From: Sinomonas sp. ASV322
Lineage (GTDB): Bacteria > Actinomycetota > Actinomycetes > Actinomycetales > Micrococcaceae
Direction: 5' to 3'
Assembly: GCF_030908245.1 (NCBI RefSeq)
Contig: NZ_JAVFJJ010000004.1
Coordinates: 248,001-312,000, forward strand
DNA: 64,000 nucleotides
Made by a program: the position numbers and the translations under genes. Shown here piece by piece: positions 47,847-55,483 of the stretch (its first letter is position 1; each line of letters opens with the position of its first letter). The notes below the pieces were generated by a model. That model did no database searches. It saw nothing but the letters and a program-made list of their open reading frames with translations, and was not told the DNA's origin.

Positions 47847-48335
47847 ATGGCGAACGCCTCCGCAGCCCCGGAAGTCGGGGCCGAAGCCCCCGATTTCGAC
47901 CTCGTCAATCAATTCGGCGAGCCGGTCCGGCTTTCGTCCCTTCGCGGCAGGCCCACGGTCGTGCTCTTCTTCCCGTTCGCGTTCTCCGGCATCTGCACGT
48001 CCGAACTGTGCGAGATCCGTGACAATTGGGCGCCTTTCGCCGACGTGGATGCCCAGGTTCTCGCGATCTCCGTGGACAGCAAGTTCGCGCTGCGCGCCTA
48101 CGCCGAGTCGGAAGGCTACGACTTCACCCTTCTGGCCGATTTCTGGCCCCACGGCGAGGTGGCGCGGCGCTACGGAGTTTTCGACGAGTCGAGCGGAATG
48201 GCCCTTCGCGGCACGTTCATTCTCGACGCAGAGGGGATCGTGCGCTATCGAGTCGTCAACCCCCGCGGGCAGGCGCGAAGCCTGGCCGAGTACAGGGACG
48301 CGCTCTCCGCGGTGGGCGCCGGGGTGCGCGGCTGA
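47847..48335 (+). CDS. Peroxiredoxin (AhpE/BCP type)
   Basis: A 162-residue thiol peroxidase with the active site FFPFAFSGICTSELCEIRD: Cys50 as peroxidatic residue and Cys55 five residues later. A Cys-x4-Cys pair is typical of BCP-type atypical 2-Cys enzymes, whereas AhpE itself uses one cysteine. DSKFALRAYAES and FWPHGEVARRYGVFDE are family-like. ATG at 47847 is preferred; a GTG at 47835 in the DUF3052 stop (GTGA) would add four residues and has AAAGAAG upstream. It is probably co-transcribed with DUF3052. Confidence 0.9.
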   Translation: MANASAAPEVGAEAPDFDLVNQFGEPVRLSSLRGRPTVVLFFPFAFSGICTSELCEIRDNWAPFADVDAQVLAISVDSKFALRAYAESEGYDFTLLADFWPHGEVARRYGVFDESSGMALRGTFILDAEGIVRYRVVNPRGQARSLAEYRDALSAVGAGVRG

Positions 48336-48420
48336 CCCCGGACGACGACGGCGCCCCTCACGAGAGTTCGCCGGGGTCCTTGCGCTCGGGTAGAGTGGGG
48401 GATCGCCGGCCCGCCGGCAC

Positions 48421-48493
48421 GGGTCTTTAGCTCAGCTGGTAGAGCGCCACGCTTACACCGTGGATGTCATCGGTTCGATCCCGGTAGGACCCA
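48421..48493 (+). tRNA. tRNA-Val (anticodon TAC)
   Basis: The 73-base cloverleaf folds: acceptor GGGTCTT with AGGACCC, D arm AGCTCAGCTGGTAGAGC, anticodon stem CCACG/CGTGG around loop CTTACAC with anticodon TAC, and T arm ATCGG-TTCGATC-CCGGT. The discriminator is A and CCA is not encoded. A -10-like TAGAGT lies at 48391-48396. Confidence 0.97.
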
Positions 48494-48499
48494 CATCCC

Positions 48500-48542
48500 A
48501 CAATGCCCGCTGCTCGGACCCACTCCGACCGGCGGGCGTTGT
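48500..48542 (+). terminator. Hairpin behind tRNA-Val
   Basis: ACAATGCCCGC (48500-48510) pairs with GCGGGCGTTGT (48532-48542), one G-T wobble, 7 bases behind the tRNA end. Confidence 0.6.
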
Positions 48543-48590
48543 GCTGTGTGATGCCGGGGGGCGGCCGCAGGAGAAGCGCCCTCCCTCGCC

Positions 48591-48619
48591 TTGAAGATGG
48601 GTGCCGTCCTGCCTATGCT
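48591..48619 (+). promoter_or_regulatory. Promoter of the M-box/transporter transcript
   Basis: TTGAAG (48591-48596) and TATGCT (48614-48619) with a 17-base spacer form a near-ideal sigma-70-type promoter. Transcription would start near 48626, a few bases before the riboswitch. Confidence 0.75.
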
Positions 48620-48629
48620 TGACGCGCAA

Positions 48630-48900
48630 GGTGCCGTTCGTTAGCTGAGGCTCCTTCGCGTAAACATGCCAGCGACCGTAAACGTCGAGAGACGCCACCG
48701 GTCAGGACAGGCTGCCCCGGGCTAAGGGGCAACCCCGATTGGCTCCCTCTTACGGAGGGTCACGACGCGGAGTGCCAAAGGTCTTACGAGGAAGGGCACC
48801 CCGGGTTTTCTGCCCGGGGCCTCCGGAGGCACGTGAAGAACGATTCCGGGAGGTGACACGCTGTGCCAAGTGGCGATAGTGGTGCCTCCCGTTCCGCGCT
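48630..48900 (+). promoter_or_regulatory. M-box (ykoK leader) magnesium riboswitch
   Basis: The 400-base leader of the NRAMP-like gene carries the conserved M-box blocks in order: CGTTAGCTGAGGCTCC (from 48639), CCGTAAACGTCGAGAGACGCC (near 48677-48697, split here only for reading), ACCGGTC, and GTGCCAAAGGTCTTACGAGGAAGG (near 48774-48797; the key string is TTACGAGGAAGG). Variable helices between them are GC-rich. The 3' boundary is uncertain. GGGAGG (about 48848) can pair with CCTCCC (about 48885), but no T tract follows, so the switch may control Rho access or translation rather than an intrinsic terminator. Confidence 0.92.
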
Positions 48901-49024
48901 CTGAGCATTCCGCTCAGGACAATTCGTCCCTCACCGCCTCGCGCGCCGACTCCGTCCCAGTCCGAGTGAGTTCGGCGTGCCCGCTTCACGAGCCCCGGCT
49001 GCCGCCGGGAGGAAGCAGGTCCCC

Positions 49025-50737
49025 ATGATCAAGACACCACCGAACCACGCTCGCCCGCCAGCCACACGTAGGCCCGCGAACAGGCCGAGGCCGCGCCCGA
49101 TACCGAGTGCAGCTTCTTCCGCCGCGCTCGATTCCGCGCACGTCGGGGATATCCAGGGCGCCTTCGGAACCATCCGCCTCGAGGAAACGCCGACGCCGAA
49201 GAGCTGGAAGGCGCGCCTCAAGACCCTCCTGGCCATCGTCGGACCGGGCCTCATCGTCATGGCTGGCGACAATGACGCCGGCGCCTTCGGCACGTACTCC
49301 CAGGCTGGGCAGAACTACGGCACAAGCCTCCTGTGGACGCTGCTGCTCCTGGTGCCCGTCCTGTTCGTGAACCAGGAGATGGTGATTCGGCTTGGAGCGG
49401 TGACCGGCGTCGGCCACGCCCGGCTCATCCTCGAGCGCTTCGGCAAGTTCTGGGGCGCGTTCAGTGTGATCGACCTGTTCATCCTCAACGCGCTCACGAT
49501 CATCACGGAGTTCATCGGCATCAGCCTCGGCCTCGGCTACCTCGGCGTGCCCAAGGTCCCCGGGGTCATCCTCGCCGCGCTCACCGTGATCGCGGCGACC
49601 AGCACCGGCTCGTTCCAGCGCTTCGAGCGCGTCTGCATGGCGCTCGTGTTCGGCTCGTTCCTGCTTGTGCCCATCTTCTTCATGAGCGGCCCCGACTACG
49701 GCCAGATCGGGCACGACTTCGTCGTGCCCGGCATTCCCGCGGGCTCGAGCGTCGCGGACGTGACACTCCTGATCATTGCGATCGTCGGCACGACCATCGC
49801 CCCGTGGCAGCTGTTCTTCCAGCAGTCCTACGTGATCGACAAGCGCATCACCCCGCGCTACCTGAAGTACGAGAAGGCCGACCTGTGGATCGGCATCGCC
49901 ATCGTCGTGATCGGCGCGGCGGCGATCATCGCCTTCACCGCCTTCACCTTCGCTGGCAAGCCCGAGTTCGGGCAGGCCACCGATGCCGCCGGCGTCGCGC
50001 AGGGCCTCGAGAAGTACGTGAGCCACCTCGCCGGCATCCTGTTCGCGCTCGCCCTCATCGACGCCTCGATCATCGGCGCCGCGGCGGTGGGACTCTCGAC
50101 CTCGTACGCGCTCGGGGACGTCCTCGGCCTCAGGCACTCCCTGCACCGCAAGGTGAGCGAGGCCAAGGGCTTCTACGCGGCCTTCGCCGGGATCATCCTG
50201 CTCTCGGCCGTCATCGTGATCATCCCGGGCAGCCCCCTGGGCCTGCTCACCGTCGGTGTCCAGGTCCTCGCCGGCGTGTTGCTTCCGTCGGCGACGCTGT
50301 TCCTGCTCCTCCTGTGCAACGACAACGCCGTGATGGGCCCGTGGATCAACGGCAAGGCGATGAACGCCTTCACCTCCGCCGTCATCTCCGTCCTCGTGAT
50401 CCTTTCGATCGTCCTCACGTCCGCAGTGCTCTTCCCGGGCATCGACGGCACCACGATCCTCGCGATCCTCGGCGGCGGCGCGCTGCTCGCGATCGCAGGT
50501 GCCCTCGCGGTCGCCGTCGTCAGGATCCGCGCCCGGGTGCAGGGCAAGGCGGTGGCCCCGACCGCCGTCGACCGCTCGCAGCAGCTCACGTGGCGCATGC
50601 CTCCGCTCGCCCTCCTCGAGCGCCCGCAGCTCTCGCTCGCCCGACGCGCGGGGCTGAGCGTCCTGTGGATCTACCTGATCGTGGCGATCATCCTCGTCGT
50701 CGTCCGGGTCGTGCAGCTCGCCCTCGGCGCGCCCTGA
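49025..50737 (+). CDS. NRAMP-related magnesium transporter
   Basis: A 570-residue membrane protein of the NRAMP fold with about 11-12 helices after a Pro/Arg-rich N-terminal tail of 60 residues. The first helix reads GPGLIVMAGDNDAGAF (Asp82-Asn83-Asp84) instead of the Mn/Fe motif DPGN, and the sixth-helix segment TTIAPWQLFFQQ has no methionine at the usual metal-ligand site. Loss of that soft ligand and control by an M-box are features of the NRAMP-related magnesium transporters (NRMT), so Mg2+ import is the best call. ATG at 49025, GGAGG about 12 bases upstream. It is monocistronic, ending at a hairpin. Confidence 0.85.
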   Translation: MIKTPPNHARPPATRRPANRPRPRPIPSAASSAALDSAHVGDIQGAFGTIRLEETPTPKSWKARLKTLLAIVGPGLIVMAGDNDAGAFGTYSQAGQNYGTSLLWTLLLLVPVLFVNQEMVIRLGAVTGVGHARLILERFGKFWGAFSVIDLFILNALTIITEFIGISLGLGYLGVPKVPGVILAALTVIAATSTGSFQRFERVCMALVFGSFLLVPIFFMSGPDYGQIGHDFVVPGIPAGSSVADVTLLIIAIVGTTIAPWQLFFQQSYVIDKRITPRYLKYEKADLWIGIAIVVIGAAAIIAFTAFTFAGKPEFGQATDAAGVAQGLEKYVSHLAGILFALALIDASIIGAAAVGLSTSYALGDVLGLRHSLHRKVSEAKGFYAAFAGIILLSAVIVIIPGSPLGLLTVGVQVLAGVLLPSATLFLLLLCNDNAVMGPWINGKAMNAFTSAVISVLVILSIVLTSAVLFPGIDGTTILAILGGGALLAIAGALAVAVVRIRARVQGKAVAPTAVDRSQQLTWRMPPLALLERPQLSLARRAGLSVLWIYLIVAIILVVVRVVQLALGAP

Positions 50738-50810
50738 CCCCACGTCGTCGAGTCCTGACGCCTCGCAGGGGCGCCCTCCGGCGTTCGCGTGCCCGACGGC
50801 GGGCATGGAA

Positions 50811-50858
50811 AGAGCCTCCCGCCGCAGCCATTGGGGGGATGCCGCGGTGGGAGGCTCT
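50811..50858 (+). terminator. Hairpin terminator behind the magnesium transporter gene
   Basis: AGAGCCTCCC plus CCGC (from 50811) pairs with GCGG plus GGGAGGCTCT (to 50858), with one mismatch, around a G-rich loop. Confidence 0.65.
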
Positions 50859-50965
50859 GAGAGAGGATCCTAGGTGAACATTAGGTGAAGGATCAAGTCT
50901 GGCCTGCCGGTCGCCGTCGTGCACTGTTCCGCGCCTGACAGGGCCGTGCACAGTACCATGTTCTA

Positions 50966-50983
50966 TGTCCAGCATTTTGGACA
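50966..50983 (+). promoter_or_regulatory. Inverted-repeat operator upstream of the IclR gene
   Basis: TGTCCA (50966-50971), GCATTT, TGGACA (50978-50983): a perfect 6-base inverted repeat with a 6-base spacer, 34 bases before the GTG start. It is a probable autoregulatory site of the IclR-family protein. Confidence 0.55.
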
Positions 50984-51016
50984 GCACGCGGGCATCCCGC
51001 AGACGTTAGGAGTGCA

Positions 51017-51835
51017 GTGGCACCGAGCAAGTCAGCAGTCACCCCCGCAGTGGAGCGCGCCCGCGACGAATCGCCGTCGCCGTCGTCGCCTGCCCCCGCG
51101 GTCACGCGTGCCGCCGCAGTCCTCGACGTTCTCGCCTCCTCGCCGAGCGGGCGGGCGACGCTCAGTGATCTGGCGCGCGAGCTGGGCATCCCGAAGTCGT
51201 CGACGTCGAACATCCTCCAGGCACTTGAGGATACGGGCCTCGTCGCGCGTGACGGCGGCGACTTCTCGCTCGGACGCAAGCTCGTCGAGCTGGGGGCCTC
51301 GTACTTGAGCCGGCGAGACGAGATCCGCGAGTTCTACCAGTTCTGTGCCCAGGCGCCGACGCTCGCGCATGAAACGGTGCGGATCGCGCTCCTCGATGGG
51401 GACCACGTGATCTATCTTGCGCGCTATGAGGGGCATCCCGCCGTGCGCCTGACGTCCACGATCGGCGACAAGATGCCCGCATCGCTGTGCGGCGTGGGCA
51501 AGGCGCTCGTCGCACGCCTCCACGAGCATGATTGGGAAGAGATGTATCCCGATGATGCCGAGCTCCCCACCCTCACGCCGTATTCGATCGCGACCGGTAA
51601 GGCGTTCAAGGCCGAGCTGCGCCGCATCAAGGAGCAGGGATATGCGTTCGAGGACGAGGAATCGACGATCGGCGTCGTGTGCCTCGCCGTCCCCGTGCCG
51701 ACGCGCGGGGCCCACGGGCCAAACCTCGGGGTGAGTGTCACCGCCCTCAAGGCGACTTTCACGGAAGGGCAGAAGACGTCGATGATCGCCGAGCTCAAGG
51801 AGCTCGCGAGGGCGCTCGGCAACCCGATGGGCTGA
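51017..51835 (+). CDS. IclR-family transcriptional regulator
   Basis: A 272-residue regulator with an N-terminal winged helix-turn-helix (TRAAAVLDVLASSPSGRATL then LSDLARELGIPKSSTSNILQ) and a C-terminal GAF-like effector domain (MPASLCGVGKALVARL, GYAFEDEESTIGVVCLAVPV, LGVSVTALKATF). A low-complexity 28-residue tail precedes the HTH. GTG at 51017 has AGGAG upstream. It stands upstream of and co-oriented with the MHS transporter gene and near three oxidoreductase genes, which it probably controls; the inverted repeat upstream suggests autoregulation. The effector is likely a sugar acid or its catabolite, by analogy only. Confidence 0.88.
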   Translation: MAPSKSAVTPAVERARDESPSPSSPAPAVTRAAAVLDVLASSPSGRATLSDLARELGIPKSSTSNILQALEDTGLVARDGGDFSLGRKLVELGASYLSRRDEIREFYQFCAQAPTLAHETVRIALLDGDHVIYLARYEGHPAVRLTSTIGDKMPASLCGVGKALVARLHEHDWEEMYPDDAELPTLTPYSIATGKAFKAELRRIKEQGYAFEDEESTIGVVCLAVPVPTRGAHGPNLGVSVTALKATFTEGQKTSMIAELKELARALGNPMG

Positions 51836-51874
51836 GGGCAGTCCTTTGAATTGAGTTCACTCCACTGGACAATC

Positions 51875-51901
51875 GTTCAGGATTCTGTACGCTATTCAGT
51901 A
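51875..51901 (+). promoter_or_regulatory. Promoter with direct-repeat operator before the MHS transporter
   Basis: GTTCAG (51875-51880) and ATTCAG (51894-51899) are direct repeats 19 bases apart; the same pair with the same spacing occurs in the divergent promoter at 54495-54519. A TGGACA -35-like box (51864-51869 region) and TACGCT -10-like box (51888-51893) with a 16-18-base spacer bracket the site. Confidence 0.5.
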
Positions 51902-51974
51902 CGGTGATCGGCGTCACGCCGACCTGATGCGTCCCCGCCGCGCTATGTCTGCCGGCGTGTCCAAAGGAGTACAG

Positions 51975-53327
51975 ATGCACACCAGCCCCTTCGACGGCGC
52001 CCTCGCTGCGGGTCAGCGGCGCGATGAAGCGGTCGATCCTGTCCAGCTGCGCAGCGCGACGCTGGCAAGCTCGATCGGATCTGCCCTCGAGTACTACGAC
52101 TTCTACATCTTCGGCCTCGCAACTGCGCTCGTCTTCGGGCCGCTGTTCTTCGCGCCGTTCGGCGATGCGAGCATGATCGCGAGCTTCGCCGCGTTCGGCA
52201 TCGCGTACGCCGCACGGCCTCTCGGCGGCTTCATCTTCGGGTTCATCGGCGACCGCTGGGGGCGCAAGGTCGTGCTCCTGAGCACGATCCTCCTCATGGG
52301 TTCTGCGAGCTTCCTCATCGGCGTCCTGCCCACCTACAGCCAGATCGGCGCTGCGGCCCCTATCCTCCTCATCGCGCTGCGCATCCTCCAAGGCCTCGGC
52401 GCGGGTGCCGAGCAGGCCGGCGCGACCACGCTTATCTCCGAGGTGGCGCCCGCGAAGCGCCGCGGCTTCTTCGCCGCCCTCCCGTTCGTCGGGATTCAGC
52501 TCGGCACCTTCCTCGGCGCCGGTACCTTCACGCTGCTCGGCCTTGCGAATCAGCAGATCGTCAAGGACTGGCTCTGGCGTGTGCCGTTCCTCTGCTCGGT
52601 CGTCCTCATCATCACGGCCGTCCTGATCCGGCTTCGGCTCAAGGAGACGCCGGTGTTCCAGGAGATCGAGAAGCATCAGGAGGTCGTCAAGAACCCGATC
52701 GGCGCGGTCCTGCGCACGTCGTGGCGGACCGTCCTCAAGGGCATCGGCATCCGCCTGGCGGAGAACGGCAACTCATCGATCTACTCGGCCGTCGTCGTGG
52801 GCTTCCTCGGAACGGTCGCCGCGTTCAAGGGGGACAAGGCCATCGGTCCCGCCGCACTGCTCGTCGCGGCCGGCGTTGCCGCGGTTGCCGTCGTGACGTT
52901 CGGTGCCCTCTCGGATCGTTTCGGCCGCGTGAAGGTGTACCGCTATGGCGCGCTCTTCCAGGCGATCATCGCGATCCCTGCCTTCTACCTGGTCACCCTC
53001 GGGCAGCCGTGGCTCGTGTATGTCGTCATCGCCGTCGGAACGGGCATTGGCGTGCAGTCGACCCTCGGTCCCCAGTGCTCGCTGCTCCCGGAGATGTTCG
53101 GCGCGACCCGCCGCTTCACGGGTGTCGCCCTCAGCCGGGAGATCTCGGCGATGATCGCTTCCGGCCTGGTTCCCTTCCTGATCGGGATCCTGCTGGCGGC
53201 GACCAAGAACTCGTGGATGGTCCTCGCCGGCTTCTCGCTCGCCCTTGCGCTCATCACGTTTGCGACGACGTTCACGATCCGCGAGACCAAGGGCCGCGAT
53301 CTGACGGCGCTCGAGGACGGTGCCTGA
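51975..53327 (+). CDS. MHS-family MFS transporter (metabolite:H+ symporter)
   Basis: A 450-residue permease with twelve hydrophobic segments and the metabolite:H+ symporter signatures: SSIGSALEYYDFYIFG in TM1, FGFIGDRWGRKVVLL after TM2, QGLGAGAEQAGA in TM4 and the RLRLKETPVF helix-loop. MHS members carry organic or sugar acids (shikimate, 2-oxoglutarate, proline, citrate). With neighbouring 2-ketoacid and gluconate-type dehydrogenase genes, a sugar-acid substrate is the best inference. ATG at 51975 follows AAAGGAG; the longer open frame is non-homologous. Confidence 0.88.
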   Translation: MHTSPFDGALAAGQRRDEAVDPVQLRSATLASSIGSALEYYDFYIFGLATALVFGPLFFAPFGDASMIASFAAFGIAYAARPLGGFIFGFIGDRWGRKVVLLSTILLMGSASFLIGVLPTYSQIGAAAPILLIALRILQGLGAGAEQAGATTLISEVAPAKRRGFFAALPFVGIQLGTFLGAGTFTLLGLANQQIVKDWLWRVPFLCSVVLIITAVLIRLRLKETPVFQEIEKHQEVVKNPIGAVLRTSWRTVLKGIGIRLAENGNSSIYSAVVVGFLGTVAAFKGDKAIGPAALLVAAGVAAVAVVTFGALSDRFGRVKVYRYGALFQAIIAIPAFYLVTLGQPWLVYVVIAVGTGIGVQSTLGPQCSLLPEMFGATRRFTGVALSREISAMIASGLVPFLIGILLAATKNSWMVLAGFSLALALITFATTFTIRETKGRDLTALEDGA

Positions 53328-53341
53328 GTCGCAGGACACAG

Positions 53342-53374
53342 CGAAGGGGCCCCGCCGGCGGCGGGGCCCCTTCG
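53342..53374. terminator. Bidirectional hairpin between the transporter and the hydroxyacid dehydrogenase gene
   Basis: A perfect 15-base inverted repeat (53342-53356 with 53360-53374, loop GGC) with arm core AAGGGGCCCCGCC lies between convergent stops at 53327 and 53391. Confidence 0.8.
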
Positions 53375-53390
53375 GCATGCTGGCCGCGAC

Positions 53391-54482
53391 TCAGTAGAAG
53401 TGGACCGGATCCACGCGATGCGGGAGCTGCTCGCCGTCGAGGAACCTGCGGAGATTGCCGGCGAAGCGCTCGGCGATGAGCCGGTTCTCCGCGGAGCTCA
53501 GCGCCGAGGTGTGGGGCGAGACGAAGACACGCGGATGATGCCACAGCGGTGAATCGGCGGGAAGCGGCTCGACGGCGAAGACGTCAAGGCATGCGTAGCC
53601 GATCGTCCCGTCCTCGAGCGCTTCGAGCAGCGCGGCTTCGTCGACCACGGTGCCGCGGCCGACGTTGACCAGGATGGTCCCGGGGCGCATGGCGGCGAAC
53701 ACCTCGCGACCGATGAGCCGTTCGGTGAAGGGCGTGCCCGGGAGCGTGTTGACGACGGCGTCGGCCGTCCGGACGAGCTCGGGGAGGCGGTCTGCCGTGG
53801 CAACTTCCTCGATGCCCGGAATCGGCTCGGCGTGACGCTTGGTTCCGCTCACGCGCATCCCGAGGGCGCGGGCCAGCCGTGCGGTCTCGAGGCCGATCTC
53901 GCCGAGGCCCGCAATGACGACATGCGAACCTGAGGCGAGGCGCGTCGGGACCCGCAGCTCGGGCCAGCGCTTCGTGCGCTGGTCGGCGGCAAGCTCGGCC
54001 GTTCGCTTGAGGCCGTTGAGGATGCCCATGACGGCGAATTCGGCGAGGGGAAGCGCATGGACGCCGGCCGACGTCGTCACCGCGACCCGCTCGAGCTCGT
54101 CGCGGGAGACGCCGCTCGCCTTGACGGCCCCGCCCGCGCCCGCGGCCATCGCGTGGACCCATCGGAGGCGCGGGTTCTCCGCGACGACGCGGGCGAACCC
54201 GGCGGGCGATTCGTTCGGGAACCCGTAGAGCACGTCGGCCGAGTTGACGAGCTCCCAGTAGCGCGCCTCTGCAGCCGGGGTGCGGGCGAAGTCTGGATCC
54301 CCCGAGTGGTCTGCCGGGAAGCGCTCGGGGGGAAGGAGATCGGGCTCGTAGAGGACCGTGACGCGGGGGTCGATCGCCCGGATCGCCTCGACGTGCTCAG
54401 TCTCGAGGGGGACGGCGATGGCCACCTTGAGCGGCCCGTCGGCGAGCGACGCCGGGGCGTGGGGTAGGGAGTCGTGAGTCAT
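53391..54482 (-). CDS. D-isomer-specific 2-hydroxyacid dehydrogenase
   Basis: A 363-residue NAD(P)H-dependent dehydrogenase or reductase of 2-ketoacids. The dinucleotide-binding motif is GLGEIGLETARL, the catalytic Arg lies in VNVGRGTVVDE, the Glu in DVFAVEPL and the His in SPHTSA. It resembles glyoxylate/hydroxypyruvate/2-ketogluconate reductases; substrate is not fixed by sequence. ATG at 54480-54482 follows TAGAAT (54487-54492 on the plus strand reads ATTCTA) by only five bases, so the message is probably leaderless. It is divergent from the beta-hydroxyacid dehydrogenase gene. Confidence 0.87.
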   Translation of the reverse strand: MTHDSLPHAPASLADGPLKVAIAVPLETEHVEAIRAIDPRVTVLYEPDLLPPERFPADHSGDPDFARTPAAEARYWELVNSADVLYGFPNESPAGFARVVAENPRLRWVHAMAAGAGGAVKASGVSRDELERVAVTTSAGVHALPLAEFAVMGILNGLKRTAELAADQRTKRWPELRVPTRLASGSHVVIAGLGEIGLETARLARALGMRVSGTKRHAEPIPGIEEVATADRLPELVRTADAVVNTLPGTPFTERLIGREVFAAMRPGTILVNVGRGTVVDEAALLEALEDGTIGYACLDVFAVEPLPADSPLWHHPRVFVSPHTSALSSAENRLIAERFAGNLRRFLDGEQLPHRVDPVHFY

Positions 54483-54492
54483 GTGTCCATTC

Positions 54493-54519
54493 TACTGAAT
54501 GACGGCTAATATACTGAAC
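54493..54519. promoter_or_regulatory. Divergent promoter region with direct-repeat operator
   Basis: On the minus strand, GTTCAG (54519-54514) and ATTCAG (54500-54495) repeat the 19-base spacing seen at 51875. In the plus direction TAATAT (54507-54512) is a good -10 for the 54542 gene; in the minus direction TAGAAT at 54492-54487 serves the 2-hydroxyacid dehydrogenase gene. A regulator bound here would affect both genes. Confidence 0.55.
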
Positions 54520-54541
54520 AGCAGAACGAGAGGAGAGCAAC

Positions 54542-55483
54542 GTGGCACTCGGCAGCGACGCGCGCCCGACGGTCGGATTCGTCGGTCTTGGCCTCATGGG
54601 CGGCCCCATGGCCGCCAACCTCCTGGCGGCCGGCTGGCCCGTCAAGGGATGGAATCGATCGGCGGCAGCCTACGAGCCGTTCACCGCGGCCGGCGGCGAG
54701 CCGGTCGAGACGGTCGCCGACCTCGCGGGCGCCGAGACGATCGTGTTCATGCTCCCCGATCTGCCGATGATCGAGGAAGCGGCCGCGCCCCTGCTCGAAG
54801 CATGGGCTGCCGCGCCCCTGGCGGCGAGGACCCGCGTCGTCGTCATGAGCAGCGTCTCTCCGGTAGACGTCAAGAAGTTCGGTGCCGACGTCTCCGCCTC
54901 AAGCGGGGGCCGCGCCGTCGTCGTCGACGCTCCCGTGAGCGGCGGCAGGATCGGTGCCATCGAAGCAAAGCTCGCCATCATGGTCGGCGCCGAAGCCGAC
55001 GACTTTGCGGCGCTTTCACCGCTCTTCGGAGCGATGGGCAGGAGCGTCGTGCACCTCGGCGCCCTCGGCGCCGGCTCGCTCGCGAAAGCCTGCAACCAGC
55101 TCATCGTCGGCGCGACGGCGGCGGCGCTCGCCGAAGCCGCCGTGCTCGCGGAAGCCGAGGGCCTCGACGTCGCCGAGCTTTTCGGAGTGCTCTCGGGAGG
55201 CCTCGCGGGCAGCCGGGTGATGGACCAGCTAGCCCCCCGCATGATCGCGCTCGACTACGCGCCCACAGGGCCGGCCAAGTTCATGCTCAAGGATCTGGGC
55301 TTCGTCGACGCCGCGGCGTCCGCGTCTCACGCGGCCCTTCCGCTCGCTCGCGCTGCGCTCGCCCTGTACGGCGACCTCGTCGACGAGGGCCTCGGGGACC
55401 TCGATCTCGCCGCCGTCCACGAGCTCGCGCGCCGCCGCTCGGGCCTCACATCCACGTCCCCCCAGAAGGAATCCCTCTCATGA
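54542..55483 (+). CDS. NAD(P)-dependent beta-hydroxyacid dehydrogenase (3-hydroxyisobutyrate/tartronate-semialdehyde type)
   Basis: A 313-residue member of the 3-hydroxyisobutyrate dehydrogenase family: N-terminal GFVGLGLMGGPMAANL Rossmann motif, substrate-binding DAPVSGGRIGA and the catalytic-lysine segment GAGSLAKACNQLI. The exact beta-hydroxyacid (3-hydroxyisobutyrate, glycerate/tartronate semialdehyde or a sugar acid) is open. GTG at 54542 has GAGAGGAGAG upstream. The stop overlaps the ATG of the SDR gene (ATGA), so the two form an operon. Confidence 0.87.
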   Translation: MALGSDARPTVGFVGLGLMGGPMAANLLAAGWPVKGWNRSAAAYEPFTAAGGEPVETVADLAGAETIVFMLPDLPMIEEAAAPLLEAWAAAPLAARTRVVVMSSVSPVDVKKFGADVSASSGGRAVVVDAPVSGGRIGAIEAKLAIMVGAEADDFAALSPLFGAMGRSVVHLGALGAGSLAKACNQLIVGATAAALAEAAVLAEAEGLDVAELFGVLSGGLAGSRVMDQLAPRMIALDYAPTGPAKFMLKDLGFVDAAASASHAALPLARAALALYGDLVDEGLGDLDLAAVHELARRRSGLTSTSPQKESLS

